This document shows positions 52,447 through 61,360 of a DNA stretch of 64,000 bases, piece by piece. This DNA is from Betaproteobacteria bacterium (GTDB lineage Bacteria > Pseudomonadota > Gammaproteobacteria > Burkholderiales > SG8-41). The position numbers were made by a program, and so were the translations under genes. The stretch spans positions 1 through 64,000 of the forward strand of contig JACPTK010000024.1 in NCBI GenBank assembly GCA_016192825.1, written 5' to 3'. Every line of letters begins with the position of its first letter. Position 1 is the first letter of the stretch. The notes beneath the pieces are model-generated. The model was given only the letters and a program-made list of their open reading frames with translations. It was not told the DNA's origin and did no database searches.

Positions 52447-53451
52447 ATGATTCGAGCTGCCATCGTCGGCCTGGGCTGGTGGGGAAAGACCATCGTCGAC
52501 GCGGTCCAGGGCAAGAGCGACCAGATCACCTTCGTCGCCGCCCACACGCGCACCCGCGCCAAGGCGGAGGATTATTGCCGGGAGAAGAACCTCGACCTGC
52601 GCGACGATCTCAGGGCCGTCCTCAAGGATCGCAAGATCGATGCGGTCGTCTTCACGACGCCGCACAGCCAGCACGAGGAGCACGTGAAGCGCGCGGCGCG
52701 GGCGCGCAAGCACGTCTACGTGGAGAAGCCGTTCACGCTGACCGCGAGGAGCGCCAGGTCCGCCCTCAATGCGGTCCAAAAGGCGGGCGTGGTGCTCGGC
52801 GTGGACTATCAGCGCCGGTTTCATCCTTCCTTCGACGAGGTCCGCAAGCGCGTCAGGGACGGCCAGGTGGGCACGGTCTGTTGTTGCGTTGCGGAGGCAA
52901 CCGCGCCCGCCGGCCTGTTCCTGCCCCAGGAGTCGTGGCGCACGAACCCGGAGGAGACCCCGGTGGGCGCGATGACGGCGCTCGGCGTCCATCTCGTCGA
53001 CGGCTTCATCGACCTGTGCGGCGAGATCGAGCGGGTCTACTGCGTCAACGCGCGCCGCGGGGCGCCCCTCGTCGACGACACGACGACGGTCGCGATCACG
53101 CACAGCAACGGCGTGCTGTCCAGCCTCGTCTGCTCACAGGCGACCGCCGGGAATTATCGCGTCGCGGTATATGGCACGCGCGGACTGGCCGAAACCGAGC
53201 GCAACCTGGACGGGTTCCGCTTCGTGCCCGCGCCCGACAAGCCGGGACAGCCGCCGGCCGCGCAGCCGGAAGTCATCGAGAACAAGGGTGTCAATCCCGT
53301 GAAAATCGGCCTGGAGGCGTTCGCGGCGGCGATTCGCGGCGACGCGCCGTTCCCGATCACCGCCGACCAGATCGTTCACGGTGTCGCCGTGTTCGAGGCG
53401 ATCGTGCGCTCCGCGAAGACCGGCAGGCCGGTGGAGGTTCGCAAGTTGTAG
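52447..53451 (+). CDS. Gfo/Idh/MocA-family NAD(P)-dependent oxidoreductase
   Basis: A 334-aa protein with the N-terminal Rossmann motif RAAIVGLGWWGKTIVD, the family signature HVYVEKPFTLTARSA and the substrate-domain motif AMTALGVHLVDGFIDL. AAGGAGGAAAC precedes ATG 52447. The family oxidises sugars, inositols or, in LigC-type members, ring-cleavage hemiacetals such as carboxy-hydroxymuconate semialdehyde. Being next to a LigB-type dioxygenase, a LigC-like role is attractive but unproven. Confidence 0.92.
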   Translation: MIRAAIVGLGWWGKTIVDAVQGKSDQITFVAAHTRTRAKAEDYCREKNLDLRDDLRAVLKDRKIDAVVFTTPHSQHEEHVKRAARARKHVYVEKPFTLTARSARSALNAVQKAGVVLGVDYQRRFHPSFDEVRKRVRDGQVGTVCCCVAEATAPAGLFLPQESWRTNPEETPVGAMTALGVHLVDGFIDLCGEIERVYCVNARRGAPLVDDTTTVAITHSNGVLSSLVCSQATAGNYRVAVYGTRGLAETERNLDGFRFVPAPDKPGQPPAAQPEVIENKGVNPVKIGLEAFAAAIRGDAPFPITADQIVHGVAVFEAIVRSAKTGRPVEVRKL

Positions 53452-53494
53452 GGAGCGTCACTGAACCTTGACCGACGCTCCGCGCGTCACCCGC

Positions 53495-54310
53495 TTATAG
53501 CATCGGGCCGGGCTGGCCGAGGGCGCGCTCGGCAAGCTGCAGGACGATCCACTCGTAGGCGTCCTCCACCGAATCGGTGCGGTGCACCAGTTCCACGTCG
53601 GCGGCATGGATCGTGCCGTGGCGCACCAGCGCGTCGAAGTCGATCACCTGCCGCCAGTACTCGGTGCCGAAGAGGACGATGGGCAGCGATTTGGTCATCT
53701 TGTGCGTCTGCACCAGCGTCAGCAGCTCGAACAGCTCGTCGAGCGTGCCGAACCCGCCCGGGAACACGATCACCGCCTTCGCGAGGTAGGCGAACCAGAA
53801 CTTGCGCATGAAGAAATAGTGGAAGTGGAATGCCAGCTCGCGCGTGACGAAGGGGTTGTCGAATTCCTTGCGCGGGATCGAGATCGTCAGGCCCACGTTC
53901 ATGCCGCGGGCTTCGGCCGCGCCCCGGTTGGCCGCCTCCATGATGCCGGGGCCGCCGCCGGTGCACACCACGAAGCGCCGCGTTTTCGGGTCGAGCTCCT
54001 TGGACCACTGCGTCAGGCGGAAAGCGAGCTCTCGCGCGGCTTCGTAATAGCCCGACATTGCGAGCGCCATGCGCGCGCCCTCGACGTCGCCGCCGCCGTC
54101 CTCGGCCTTGCGCAGCGCCGCCTCGGCCTGCTCGCGCGGCAGTACCCGCGCCGAGCCCATGAATACGATGGTGTCGTCGACGCGGTGGCGCTCGAAGCGG
54201 CTTTTCGGCTCGAGATATTCCGACAGGATGCGCAGGGCGCGGGCGTCCCTGCTGTTGAGAAACGCCTGGTTGCGATAGGCCTTCACGGGGTGGCGCTGGC
54301 GCTCGGTCAT
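53495..54310 (-). CDS. LOG-family protein (nucleoside 5'-monophosphate phosphoribohydrolase-like)
   Basis: A 271-aa protein with the LOG signatures VVCTGGGPGIMEAANRGAAE and AVIVFPGGFGTLDELFELL, the PGGxGTxxE motif that binds the substrate. It is longer than plant-type LOG proteins (about 200 aa), with an extra N-terminal helical part (YRNQAFLNSRDARALRILSE), as in the TIGR00730-type bacterial group. Likely hydrolyses nucleoside monophosphates to base and ribose phosphate. Confidence 0.93.
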   Translation of the reverse strand: MTERQRHPVKAYRNQAFLNSRDARALRILSEYLEPKSRFERHRVDDTIVFMGSARVLPREQAEAALRKAEDGGGDVEGARMALAMSGYYEAARELAFRLTQWSKELDPKTRRFVVCTGGGPGIMEAANRGAAEARGMNVGLTISIPRKEFDNPFVTRELAFHFHYFFMRKFWFAYLAKAVIVFPGGFGTLDELFELLTLVQTHKMTKSLPIVLFGTEYWRQVIDFDALVRHGTIHAADVELVHRTDSVEDAYEWIVLQLAERALGQPGPML

Positions 54311-54404
54311 TGCAGATTCCCTTGATCGCGAAATTGCACGGGTGGAGTTTAACTCCTGCGGCGGCGGTTATACTCGGCCTCATCGTCAGCCTGTCGAGGA
54401 CATC

Positions 54405-55106
54405 ATGCGCTTCATCAACTGGCTGTGCCTGGTGGCATCGCTATCGTTCGCGGCGGCCGCGCCCGCCGCGGAGCCGGCGCAGTTCCGCTACAACACCGTG
54501 GAGTTCCAGGCGGAAGTGCTGCGCGAGGTGCCGAATGACCTGCTGAACGCCACCCTGTACGTCGAATGGAACGACGCCAACCCGGCAGCGGTTGCCAATG
54601 CCGTCAACAAGAGCGTCAACGACGCGCTGCGCGTGGCGCGGGACTACAAGAGCGTGCGGGCGCGCTCGGGCAACAACCAGACCTATCCGGTCTATTCCCG
54701 GGCCAACGAGCTGCAGGGCTGGCGCGGCCGCGCCGAGATCCGCATCGAGAGCAGGGACTTCGAGGCGGCCGCCGGCCTGATCGCCAGGCTGCAGTCGGGC
54801 ATGCGCCTGGGCAATCTGAGCTTTTCGGTCTCTCCGGAAACCCGTCGCGCCGTGGAGAGCGAGCTGATCACCGAGGCCATTGCGGCGTTCAAGGCGCGCG
54901 CCGAGATCGTCCAGGCCGCGCTCGCCGGGCGCGGCTACAAGCTGCAGCGCCTGAACGTGGCGAGCGGCCATCACGCGCCGCAGCCGCGCCTGGCGATGGC
55001 GCGCGCGACGGCGCCCGCGCAGGAGGTGACGGCGCCCAATCTCGAAGCCGGGGTCAGCCAGATCACGGTCACGGCGAGCGGCGCCATCGAGGTGATCGAG
55101 AGGTGA
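54405..55106 (+). CDS. SIMPL-domain (DUF541) periplasmic protein
   Basis: A 233-aa protein with signal peptide (cleavage near AAAAPAAE) and the DUF541 pattern: NDLLNATLYVEWNDANPAAV, VRARSGNNQTYPVYSRANEL, GWRGRAEIRIESRDFEAAAG and the C-terminal GVSQITVTASGAIEV. The family is periplasmic or surface-located and poorly understood. Divergent from the LOG gene. Ends 46 bases before repeat B copy 2. Confidence 0.9.
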   Translation: MRFINWLCLVASLSFAAAAPAAEPAQFRYNTVEFQAEVLREVPNDLLNATLYVEWNDANPAAVANAVNKSVNDALRVARDYKSVRARSGNNQTYPVYSRANELQGWRGRAEIRIESRDFEAAAGLIARLQSGMRLGNLSFSVSPETRRAVESELITEAIAAFKARAEIVQAALAGRGYKLQRLNVASGHHAPQPRLAMARATAPAQEVTAPNLEAGVSQITVTASGAIEVIER

Positions 55107-55151
55107 CAGGCAAGGGAAATTCCTGTCCATTTCCTGTTTTTGAGATGGGTT

Positions 55152-55361
55152 CTAGCAGCCTGTCGGACTTGAAGTTCCGACAGGCTGCTAAATGCAAAAC
55201 CGCCCGCTGACTTATAACAGAGTGGAGTGAAAAGCGTGTTCTTGCCACCAAGAAGTATAGAAACAGCGGCGAATTCAGGTATTTCGCATCCAATGCTGTC
55301 GTTTGCCTGCGGGCGGTTTTGCGAAAGGAGTGTGTCGGGGCAAATCCCGACACCCTCCTAG
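55152..55361. mobile_element. Repeat B copy 2, complete MITE-like element with CTAG at both ends
   Basis: CTAG (55152-55155) opens the left hairpin (55153-55190), followed by the perfect 14-bp inverted repeat GCAAAACCGCCCGC (55194-55207)/GCGGGCGGTTTTGC (55309-55322), and the right hairpin GGAGTGTGTCGGG...CCCGACACCCTCC (55327-55358). CTAG recurs at 55358-55361, consistent with a 4-bp target duplication. No coding capacity. Confidence 0.87.
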
Positions 55362-55417
55362 TGCGTGCGCTCCAGCGGGCGCATAATCGCCGCTTCGCCC
55401 GGAAACCGCCGGCCCGC

Positions 55418-56068
55418 ATGTACCTGCCATCGCATTTCAAGGAGGAGCGCCCGGAGGTCCTGCGCCGGCTGATCGCGGATCATCCACTCGGCGCGCTGGT
55501 GACGCTCGGGCCCGACGGCATCAACGGCAACCACTTCCCGTTCCTTTACGATCCCGATCCGCCGCCGCACGGGACGCTCCGCGCCCACGTCGCGCGCACG
55601 AATCCCGCGTGGCGCGATTTCGCGAAGGACGTCGAGGCGCTCGTCATCTTCCAGGGGCCCCAGACCTACATCACGCCTTCCTGGTATCCAAGGAAGCCGC
55701 AGACGGGAAAGGTCGTGCCGACGTGGAATTACCTGGTCGTCCATGCCCACGGCCCGCTGCGCGCGATCGAGGACACCGCCTGGCTGCGGGGCTTCGTGGA
55801 GCGGCTCACCAACCGATTCGAGGCGAAGCGGGCCGACCCGTGGAAAATCACCGATGCGCCCGCCGACTTCATCGAGACGAGCCTCAAGGCCATCGTCGGA
55901 ATCGAGATCCCGGTGACGCGCCTGATCGGCAAGTGGAAGGTGAGCCAGAACCAGCCGGGCGCCGACCGGGGGGGCGTCGTCCGCGGGCTGCGGGAAACGG
56001 GCGACCCGAACGCCGCGGTGATGGCGGATACCGTGGAGTCGGCGCTGCGCCGGACGAAGCAACGCTGA
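55418..56068 (+). CDS. FMN-binding negative transcriptional regulator (PaiB-like)
   Basis: A 216-aa split-barrel flavoprotein: MYLPSHFKEERPEVLRRLIA, HPLGALVTLGPDGINGNHFP, RAHVARTNPAWRDF and TYITPSWYPRKPQTGKVVPT with WNYLVVHAHG, then IVGIEIPVTRLIGKWKVSQN. This is the complete PaiB pattern. PaiB of Bacillus affects sporulation and protease genes; proteobacterial members may be flavin-dependent enzymes. The gene starts 57 bases right of a repeat B element. Confidence 0.93.
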   Translation: MYLPSHFKEERPEVLRRLIADHPLGALVTLGPDGINGNHFPFLYDPDPPPHGTLRAHVARTNPAWRDFAKDVEALVIFQGPQTYITPSWYPRKPQTGKVVPTWNYLVVHAHGPLRAIEDTAWLRGFVERLTNRFEAKRADPWKITDAPADFIETSLKAIVGIEIPVTRLIGKWKVSQNQPGADRGGVVRGLRETGDPNAAVMADTVESALRRTKQR

Positions 56069-56114
56069 CGGGGCACGGAGGTAGCGCAAAGATGGCCCGA
56101 AAACAGGTTTTCCT

Positions 56115-56156
56115 CATCCCTCATCCCCCATCCCCCATCCCCCATCCCCCATCCCT
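56115..56156. repeat. Low-complexity CATCCCC tandem repeat
   Basis: Five to six units of CCCCCATC/CCTCATC type between two genes. No function visible. Confidence 0.6.
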
Positions 56157-56242
56157 CGAGTCATTCCCCATCACGCATCACCGGCTCGTCAAACGGCACC
56201 TGTGCTATCGTAATCGGAAATTTTCTCCTCTTGGACAAGACG

Positions 56243-57232
56243 ATGACCACGATCAGGAAACGACTGCTGCTTCCGTCGACGATGGCGCGTCCTGGTTGGG
56301 ACCTGGTGAAGAGCCGCGCGGACGTCGACGCGGTCGCATTCGCGCCGGCTGCCCCGGCGCCCGAGTTCCGCAAGCTGCTGGGCGACGCGGATGGGGTCGC
56401 GCTCACGAGCACGCCGCTGCGCGCGGCCGACGTCGAAGCCGCGCCGCGGCTGCGTGCCGTCGGCCGCATCGGCGTGGGCTACGACGCGGTGGACGTCGAG
56501 GCGCTGAACCGCCGCGGCATCCCACTGATGACGTGCGGAACGGACAATTCGCCGACGGTGGCCGAGTACGCGATGTTCATGATGCTCGCGCTGTGCAAGC
56601 GCGGCGCCGCGATGGACGCGATTCCGCGGCAGGGCCGCTGGTCGCAGCGCTACGACGATCTCACCACCGAGTTGCTCGGCAAGACGCTGCTCATCGTCGG
56701 TTTCGGCCGGATCGGGACCCGCATCGCCAGGCGCTGTCTCGCCATGGAGATGAAAGTCGAGGTCTACGATCCCTATGTCCCGGCGGCGACCGTGCGCGCG
56801 GCGGGGTGCGAGCCGGTCGCAGATCTCGACGCCGCGTTGCCGCGCGCCGATTACGTCACCATCCACTGCCCCAAGACGCCCGAGACCACGAACCTGTTCG
56901 ACGCCGCCCGGCTGGCGCGCATGAAGCCCTCGGCCCGGCTGATCAACACCGCGCGCGGCGGCCTGGTGGACGAGGCCGCGCTCTACGCCGCGCTCGCCGC
57001 GGGAAAGCTCGCCGGCGCCGGCGTGGACGTGTTTGCGCCGGAGCCGCCGCTCACCGACAACCCGCTGTTCACGCTGCCGAACGTCATCGTCTGCCCGCAC
57101 ATGGCCGGCAATTCGCGCGAATCCCTCGATCGCAAGTCGCTCACCGTCGTGCGCAACCTGCTGAGCGTGCTCGACGGCAAGCCGAACACGGAATACGTCG
57201 TCAATCCCGAAGCGCTGCGAAACACGAAATAG
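56243..57232 (+). CDS. D-isomer-specific 2-hydroxyacid dehydrogenase
   Basis: A 329-aa enzyme of the phosphoglycerate dehydrogenase-like family: RAVGRIGVGYDAVDVEALNR, dinucleotide loop LLIVGFGRIGTRIARR, catalytic Arg in LINTARGGLVDEAAL, Glu in FAPEPPLTDNPLF and His in VIVCPHMAGNS. ATG 56243 is used; TTG 56231 is an alternative. Followed after four bases by a Bug gene and then a VOC gene, a probable three-gene operon handling a hydroxy- or oxo-acid. Confidence 0.94.
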   Translation: MTTIRKRLLLPSTMARPGWDLVKSRADVDAVAFAPAAPAPEFRKLLGDADGVALTSTPLRAADVEAAPRLRAVGRIGVGYDAVDVEALNRRGIPLMTCGTDNSPTVAEYAMFMMLALCKRGAAMDAIPRQGRWSQRYDDLTTELLGKTLLIVGFGRIGTRIARRCLAMEMKVEVYDPYVPAATVRAAGCEPVADLDAALPRADYVTIHCPKTPETTNLFDAARLARMKPSARLINTARGGLVDEAALYAALAAGKLAGAGVDVFAPEPPLTDNPLFTLPNVIVCPHMAGNSRESLDRKSLTVVRNLLSVLDGKPNTEYVVNPEALRNTK

Positions 57233-57236
57233 CAAG

Positions 57237-58208
57237 ATGACAGGCAGATTGCAGAGAATTGCCATCGCGGCGCTGGCCGTTGCGCTCGGGGTCGCGGCGC
57301 CGCAGGGCGCGGCGCAGTATCCGACCAAGCCGGTCCGGCTGATCGTCTCGTCGGGCGCGGGCGGGGGCCTCGATTTCGTTGCGCGCCAGATCGCCGTTCC
57401 GCTCGGCGAGTACCTGGGCCATACCGTGGTGGTGGACAACCGGCCGGGCGCGAGCGGGAGCATCGCCGCGGAGGTCGCCGCGAACGCGACGCCGGACGGC
57501 TACACGCTGATGTTCCTCAGCGCGAGCCTGGTGGTGTACGGGATCGTGAACAAGACGCGCTACGACCTGTACCGCGACTTCGCGCCGGTCACCCAGGCCT
57601 CCGCCGCGCCGTACCTGCTGACCGTGCACCCGGGGCTGCCGGTCAAGAACGTGAGCGAGCTGATCGCTCGCGCCAAGGCGTCCCCGAAGAAGCTCAACTA
57701 CGCTTCCACCGGCAATGCCTCGCTCGCGCACCTCGCGACCGAGCTGTTCGCGATCAAGGCCGGGATCGAGCTCGTGCACATTCCGTACAAGGGCGTGGGC
57801 GCCGGGCTGGCCGACATGCTGTCGGGCCAGGTGCAGATGAGCTTCTTCAGCGCCGGCTCCGTTTACTCGCATGTCCGGGCCGGGAGGCTGAAGGCCCTCG
57901 CGATCGCCAGCGAGCGGCGGGCGAAGATGGCGCCCGACCTGCCGACGATGGCCGAGTCGGGGGTGCCGGGCTACGTCGTCACGCAGTGGCACGGCATGGT
58001 CGTGCCGCGCGGGGCGCCGCGGGCCGTGGTGGATCGCCTGCAGCGCGAGGTCGCCCGGGTCATGAAGCGTCCCGAGACCGTGTCGCGGCTCGCGCTCGAT
58101 GGCACCGAGCCCGTCGCGAGCACGCCGCAGCAATTTGCCGCGTTTCTCCGCTCCGAGCGCGACCAGTGGGCGAAGGTGGCGCAGCAGGCGAACATCCGCG
58201 TCAAATGA
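57237..58208 (+). CDS. Bug/TctC-family substrate-binding protein
   Basis: A 323-aa exported receptor (signal peptide ending near PQGAAQ). Motifs: VRLIVSSGAGGGLDFVARQ, VVVDNRPGASGSIAAE, TPDGYTLMFLS, LYRDFAPVTQ, NYASTGNASLAHLATELF, VHIPYKGVGAGLADMLSGQ and APDLPTMAESGVPGYVV. It starts four bases after the 2-hydroxyacid dehydrogenase stop, so the two are tightly linked and the ligand is probably a hydroxy- or keto-acid (inference). Confidence 0.94.
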   Translation: MTGRLQRIAIAALAVALGVAAPQGAAQYPTKPVRLIVSSGAGGGLDFVARQIAVPLGEYLGHTVVVDNRPGASGSIAAEVAANATPDGYTLMFLSASLVVYGIVNKTRYDLYRDFAPVTQASAAPYLLTVHPGLPVKNVSELIARAKASPKKLNYASTGNASLAHLATELFAIKAGIELVHIPYKGVGAGLADMLSGQVQMSFFSAGSVYSHVRAGRLKALAIASERRAKMAPDLPTMAESGVPGYVVTQWHGMVVPRGAPRAVVDRLQREVARVMKRPETVSRLALDGTEPVASTPQQFAAFLRSERDQWAKVAQQANIRVK

Positions 58209-58218
58209 GCGGCGGGTG

Positions 58219-58641
58219 ATGAACGACGGGATCCGCATCCGGGAAATCGATCACGTAGTGCTGCGCGTCGTCGACCTGGAGGCCATGATCCGTTTCTATT
58301 GCGAGGTTCTCGGCTGCTCGATCGAGCGACGGCGGGAGGATCTGGGCCTCGTGCAGCTCCGCGCGGGGCGCTCGCTGGTCGATCTCGTACCGGTTGACGG
58401 CAAGCTGGGCCGGGCGGGTGGCGCCGCGCCGCGCGCGGACGGGCGGAATCTCGACCACTTTTGCTTCCGGGTGGAGCCGTTCGACGGGCCCGCGATTCGC
58501 CGGCGGCTCGAGACCGCGGGCGTCTCCGCCGGCGAGATTGCGACGAGGTATGGCGCTGAAGGCGATGGCCCTTCGATCTACATCAAGGATCCCGAAGGCA
58601 ATACGGTCGAGCTGAAAGGGCCGCCCGACGGCGCAGCCTAG
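58219..58641 (+). CDS. VOC-family (glyoxalase-like) metalloprotein
   Basis: A 140-aa VOC protein: REIDHVVLRVVDLEAMIRFY with a metal His, RNLDHFCFRVEPFD with the second His and SIYIKDPEGNTVELKGP with the Glu. Third gene of the operon with the dehydrogenase and Bug gene, 10 bases after the latter. The TAG stop (58639-58641) is the beginning of a repeat B end; sequence similarity nevertheless extends to the usual C-terminus. Confidence 0.93.
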   Translation: MNDGIRIREIDHVVLRVVDLEAMIRFYCEVLGCSIERRREDLGLVQLRAGRSLVDLVPVDGKLGRAGGAAPRADGRNLDHFCFRVEPFDGPAIRRRLETAGVSAGEIATRYGAEGDGPSIYIKDPEGNTVELKGPPDGAA

Positions 58642-58740
58642 CAGCCTGTCGGATTTGGCATACCGACAGGCTGCTAACAGCAAAACCGCTTGCGAATTTT
58701 CAGTGATATTCAGCATGAAGCCTGTTCTTGGCCTTCAACC
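58638..58740. repeat. Repeat B copy 3, left part
   Basis: CTAG at 58638-58641, left hairpin (58639-58676) and CAGCAAAACCGCTTGCG. The right inverted repeat and hairpin are missing, so it is truncated or fused to the next gene's leader. Confidence 0.8.
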
Positions 58741-58793
58741 TTCTGCCTTCATCCTTGGATTGTTTCCATCCCCATCCTCGTCACCGTGGTCAG

Positions 58794-59566
58794 ATGAGCA
58801 CCCGCCCCGCCTGGGACCCCGCGCAGTACCTGCGCTTTGCCGATGAGCGGCTGCGCCCGGCACTCGACCTGATCGCGCGCATCCCGCATCCGGCGCCGCG
58901 CCGGGTGGTTGATCTGGGCTGCGGGGCGGGCAATGCGTTGCCGGTGCTGGCGGCGCGCTTTCCGCAGGCCGAGGTGACGGGCGTGGACGGCTCGGCGGCG
59001 ATGCTGGCGAAGGCCGCGGGGCAGGGGCTTCGCACCGAGCAGGCCGATATCGCATCCTGGTCGCCCGCGGAGCCGGTGGACGTGATTTTCTCGAACGCCG
59101 CGTTGCATTGGTTGGGCGGGCACGCCACGCTGTTCCCGCGTCTGCTCGGCTGCCTCGCGCCGGGAGGCGTGCTGGCGGTGCAGATGCCGGCGATGCACGA
59201 TGCGCCGTTCCGCGCGCTGCAGCCGCGGGTGGCGGCGGACGGCCCGTGGGCGGCGCGGCTGCGCGGCGTGGCGAGCTCGCCGCCGATCCTGGAGACCGCG
59301 CGTACTACGACCTGCTGGCCGGGCGGGCGGCCTCGCTCGAGCTGTGGCTGACGGAATACGTGCACGTGCTGCGCGGGCCGGACCCGGTGGTGCAGTGGGC
59401 GATGGGATCGAGCTTGAGGCCGTACCTCGACGCGCTGGAAGAGCCGAAGCGTGCGGCTTTCGTGGCGGCCTACTCGACGGCGCTGCGGCCGCATTACCCG
59501 CCACGCGCGGATGGCGCGGTGTTGCTGCCGTTCCGGCGCCTGTTCATCCTCGCGCGCGTTACTTGA
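58794..59566 (+). pseudogene. tam: Trans-aconitate 2-methyltransferase-like gene with a single-base frameshift
   Basis: From ATG 58794 the protein follows Tam: WDPAQYLRFADERLRPALDL, SAM motif RRVVDLGCGAGNALPVLAA, VDVIFSNAALHWLGGH and PGGVLAVQMPAMHD. After SSPPILETA near 59300 the frame breaks and continues in the next frame as YYDLLAGRAASLELWLTEYV and WAMGSSLRPYLDAL to the stop at 59564-59566. One added base in GCGCGT (59298-59303) would restore ETARYYDLLAG. Either a recent lesion or a sequence error. Confidence 0.85.
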
Positions 59567-59918
59567 TCAGCCGAATGGCGAGCGGATACTTGTAGTCGAA
59601 CTGCCCGTTCGAAATCTTGACGGCGGCGATGATGGTCAGTACCAGCGCGCCGATGCCGACGACGAACATCAGCACGAACCCGATCAGGACCACCGTCAGC
59701 AGGGCGCTGATGACGAACGCGATCAACACCGTGATCTGGAAATTGAGCGCCTCCTTGCCGTGCTGATCCACGAGCGGCATGGTTTCTTTCTTGATGAGCC
59801 ACACGACCAGCGGGCCCAGCACGTTGCCCAGCGGAATGACGAATCCGGACAGCGCGGCGAGATGGCAGAACATCGCCCAGTTCTGTTCGTCCTTGGAGAC
59901 TTGCGGGTTCTCGCTCAT
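59559..59918 (-). CDS. DUF4870-family membrane protein
   Basis: A 119-aa protein with three membrane helices: EQNWAMFCHLAALSGFVIPL with LGPLVVWLIKKE, FQITVLIAFVISALLTVVLI, and LMFVVGIGALVLTIIAAVKI. DVSKDEQNWA-type starts and the central DQHGKEALNFQ are family features. Function unknown. AGGAGCG precedes ATG 59918. The ATGA at 59915-59918 overlaps the stop of the upstream hydrolase-like gene. Its 3' end overlaps the convergent methyltransferase by eight bases. Confidence 0.9.
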   Translation of the reverse strand: MSENPQVSKDEQNWAMFCHLAALSGFVIPLGNVLGPLVVWLIKKETMPLVDQHGKEALNFQITVLIAFVISALLTVVLIGFVLMFVVGIGALVLTIIAAVKISNGQFDYKYPLAIRLIK

Positions 59919-60256
59919 TTTTCGCTCCTGGTTGGCGCCCTCCCCCGGACGCAGGCACAGAATACACCATACGAGACGAGGATCAGGCACGCCGCAGCGA
60001 GCTTCCGGCTGGCAAAGCAAACGAAGATCGCCGTACAGAGTACTGCGCCGGGCAGGCCGTGCATCAGGAGATGGTGGCGCCGGTCGTACCACTGCACCGT
60101 CCAGTCAAGCCAGTTCGCGACCACGTCGGCAATGAGGCCCAGGCCATCGAGATCCGGGACCACGCTCGCCCACGTGATCAAGGCGCGATCCCGCGGCGAC
60201 TTCGTCGTATGTTCCGCGAGGGTCCAGCCCACGAGGAGATGGGTGACGACGTGCAT
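59915..60256 (-). CDS. YdjM-like membrane-bound metal-dependent hydrolase, short form
   Basis: A 113-aa protein. MHVVTHLLVGWTLAEHTTK and ITWASVVPDLDGLGLIADVV, then WYDRRHHLLMHGLPGAVLC show the His/Asp pattern of YdjM-type membrane hydrolases, followed by one clear helix. Usual members are longer, with another His-rich motif after this helix, so it may be C-terminally truncated. Translationally coupled to the DUF4870 gene (ATGA). Confidence 0.75.
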   Translation of the reverse strand: MHVVTHLLVGWTLAEHTTKSPRDRALITWASVVPDLDGLGLIADVVANWLDWTVQWYDRRHHLLMHGLPGAVLCTAIFVCFASRKLAAACLILVSYGVFCACVRGRAPTRSEK

Positions 60257-60523
60257 GGTTTTCCGGCGGGGGTCCTGGACAGGCCGGTACGGATTAGAGC
60301 GCAGAAGGGCAAATTTGGCAAAATCCCGCCTTGCCGAGGGGGCGAATCGAATTTCCTGTAACGATTGCGCGGCTGACGCGTTAAGGCAAGCGAGGGTTTG
60401 CCTATGGCGACCCACCCGCGAATAATGTTCACGATGGAAGCAAGCCGGGATTTCGCATTCCGGAAACAGGCCGTCCCGGATCGGGAATCCTCGTCGTCCG
60501 TCATCCGCTAACTGGATTCGTAA
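60257..60523. other. Divergent intergenic region, nothing recognised
   Basis: 267 bases between divergent genes. It contains some GC-rich short inverted repeats but no clear promoter, riboswitch or small gene. Confidence 0.4.
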
Positions 60524-61348
60524 ATGCCCGCGTCGCACATCGCCGGACTTCTTTTCGTCCTACTGGCGGCAGGTTGCGCCGGCCTGGGCTGCTCGCCGCG
60601 CGAGTCACCCCGGAGCGGCGCGACGCGACCCGAGCCGGTTGCGGTCAAGCCTCCCCAGCCTCCCGCAACGAAGATCGAGCCCGCCGCGATCACGCCACCG
60701 GAGCCTCCCGCCACCGGGATTGCGCCCTCCGCAGTCATGCCGCCTCAAGTCGCCGCAAAGCAGGGTGAGGCCGATGCGCCAGAAGCGGCACCGCAGGCGG
60801 TAACGCAGCCCAGACCCGCCGCGGTCGAGCCGCCGCCGGCCGGCGCGACGCCGGGCGCGGCTGTGTCAGCCAAGCCGGAGGCACGGCCGGAGAAGCCGCC
60901 CGTGTCGGCCGCTACCGCGGGCCGGAGCGTCTCCAGAAACGGCGCGCCGGGCGCCAAGCCCCCTTCCAGGGTTGCCGCTGCTCCCGCGCCCAGGGAGCCG
61001 ATGCCGAAAAAGGAAAGCGTCGCTCCAGCGCCGGCGAAGCCGGTGGCGCCACCGTCGCTGGACCTGGATTCTCTGGAGAAGCGGCTCAAGGAAACCAATG
61101 CCATCGGCGTGCTGACCAAGCTCACGCTCAAGAACCAGGTCGATGACCTGCTCGAGCGGTTCAAGGCGCACCACCAGGGACGCTCCAAGACGACGCTTGC
61201 CGAGTTGCGGCAGCCGTTCGACCTGCTGATCATCAAGGTGCTCACGCTCCTTCAGGACGGCGATCCGCCGCTGGCGAGCGCGATCCGGACGTCGCGCGAG
61301 GCAATCTGGGGCATACTGTCGAATCCGGCGAAGTTTTCAAAACTGTAG
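60524..61348 (+). CDS. Proline/alanine-rich putative lipoprotein
   Basis: A 274-aa protein with a lipobox-like LLAAGCAGLG (Cys18) and a long low-complexity Pro/Ala/Lys linker (about 25-180, with PPxPPAT-type repeats). A folded helical C-terminal domain of about 90 residues follows: SLEKRLKETNAIGVLTKLTL, VDDLLERFKAHHQG and LRQPFDLLIIKVLTLLQDGD. The layout is a membrane anchor, periplasm-spanning linker and end domain. No family was recognised. Confidence 0.75.
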   Translation: MPASHIAGLLFVLLAAGCAGLGCSPRESPRSGATRPEPVAVKPPQPPATKIEPAAITPPEPPATGIAPSAVMPPQVAAKQGEADAPEAAPQAVTQPRPAAVEPPPAGATPGAAVSAKPEARPEKPPVSAATAGRSVSRNGAPGAKPPSRVAAAPAPREPMPKKESVAPAPAKPVAPPSLDLDSLEKRLKETNAIGVLTKLTLKNQVDDLLERFKAHHQGRSKTTLAELRQPFDLLIIKVLTLLQDGDPPLASAIRTSREAIWGILSNPAKFSKL

Positions 61349-61360
61349 AATTCAATTGGA

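Noticed and set aside
60257-60523. Possible c-di-GMP riboswitch (strings such as GGCAAACC and GGCAAG on the minus strand)
   Set aside because: The conserved GGGACGCAAAGCC part and tetraloop-receptor layout are not found.
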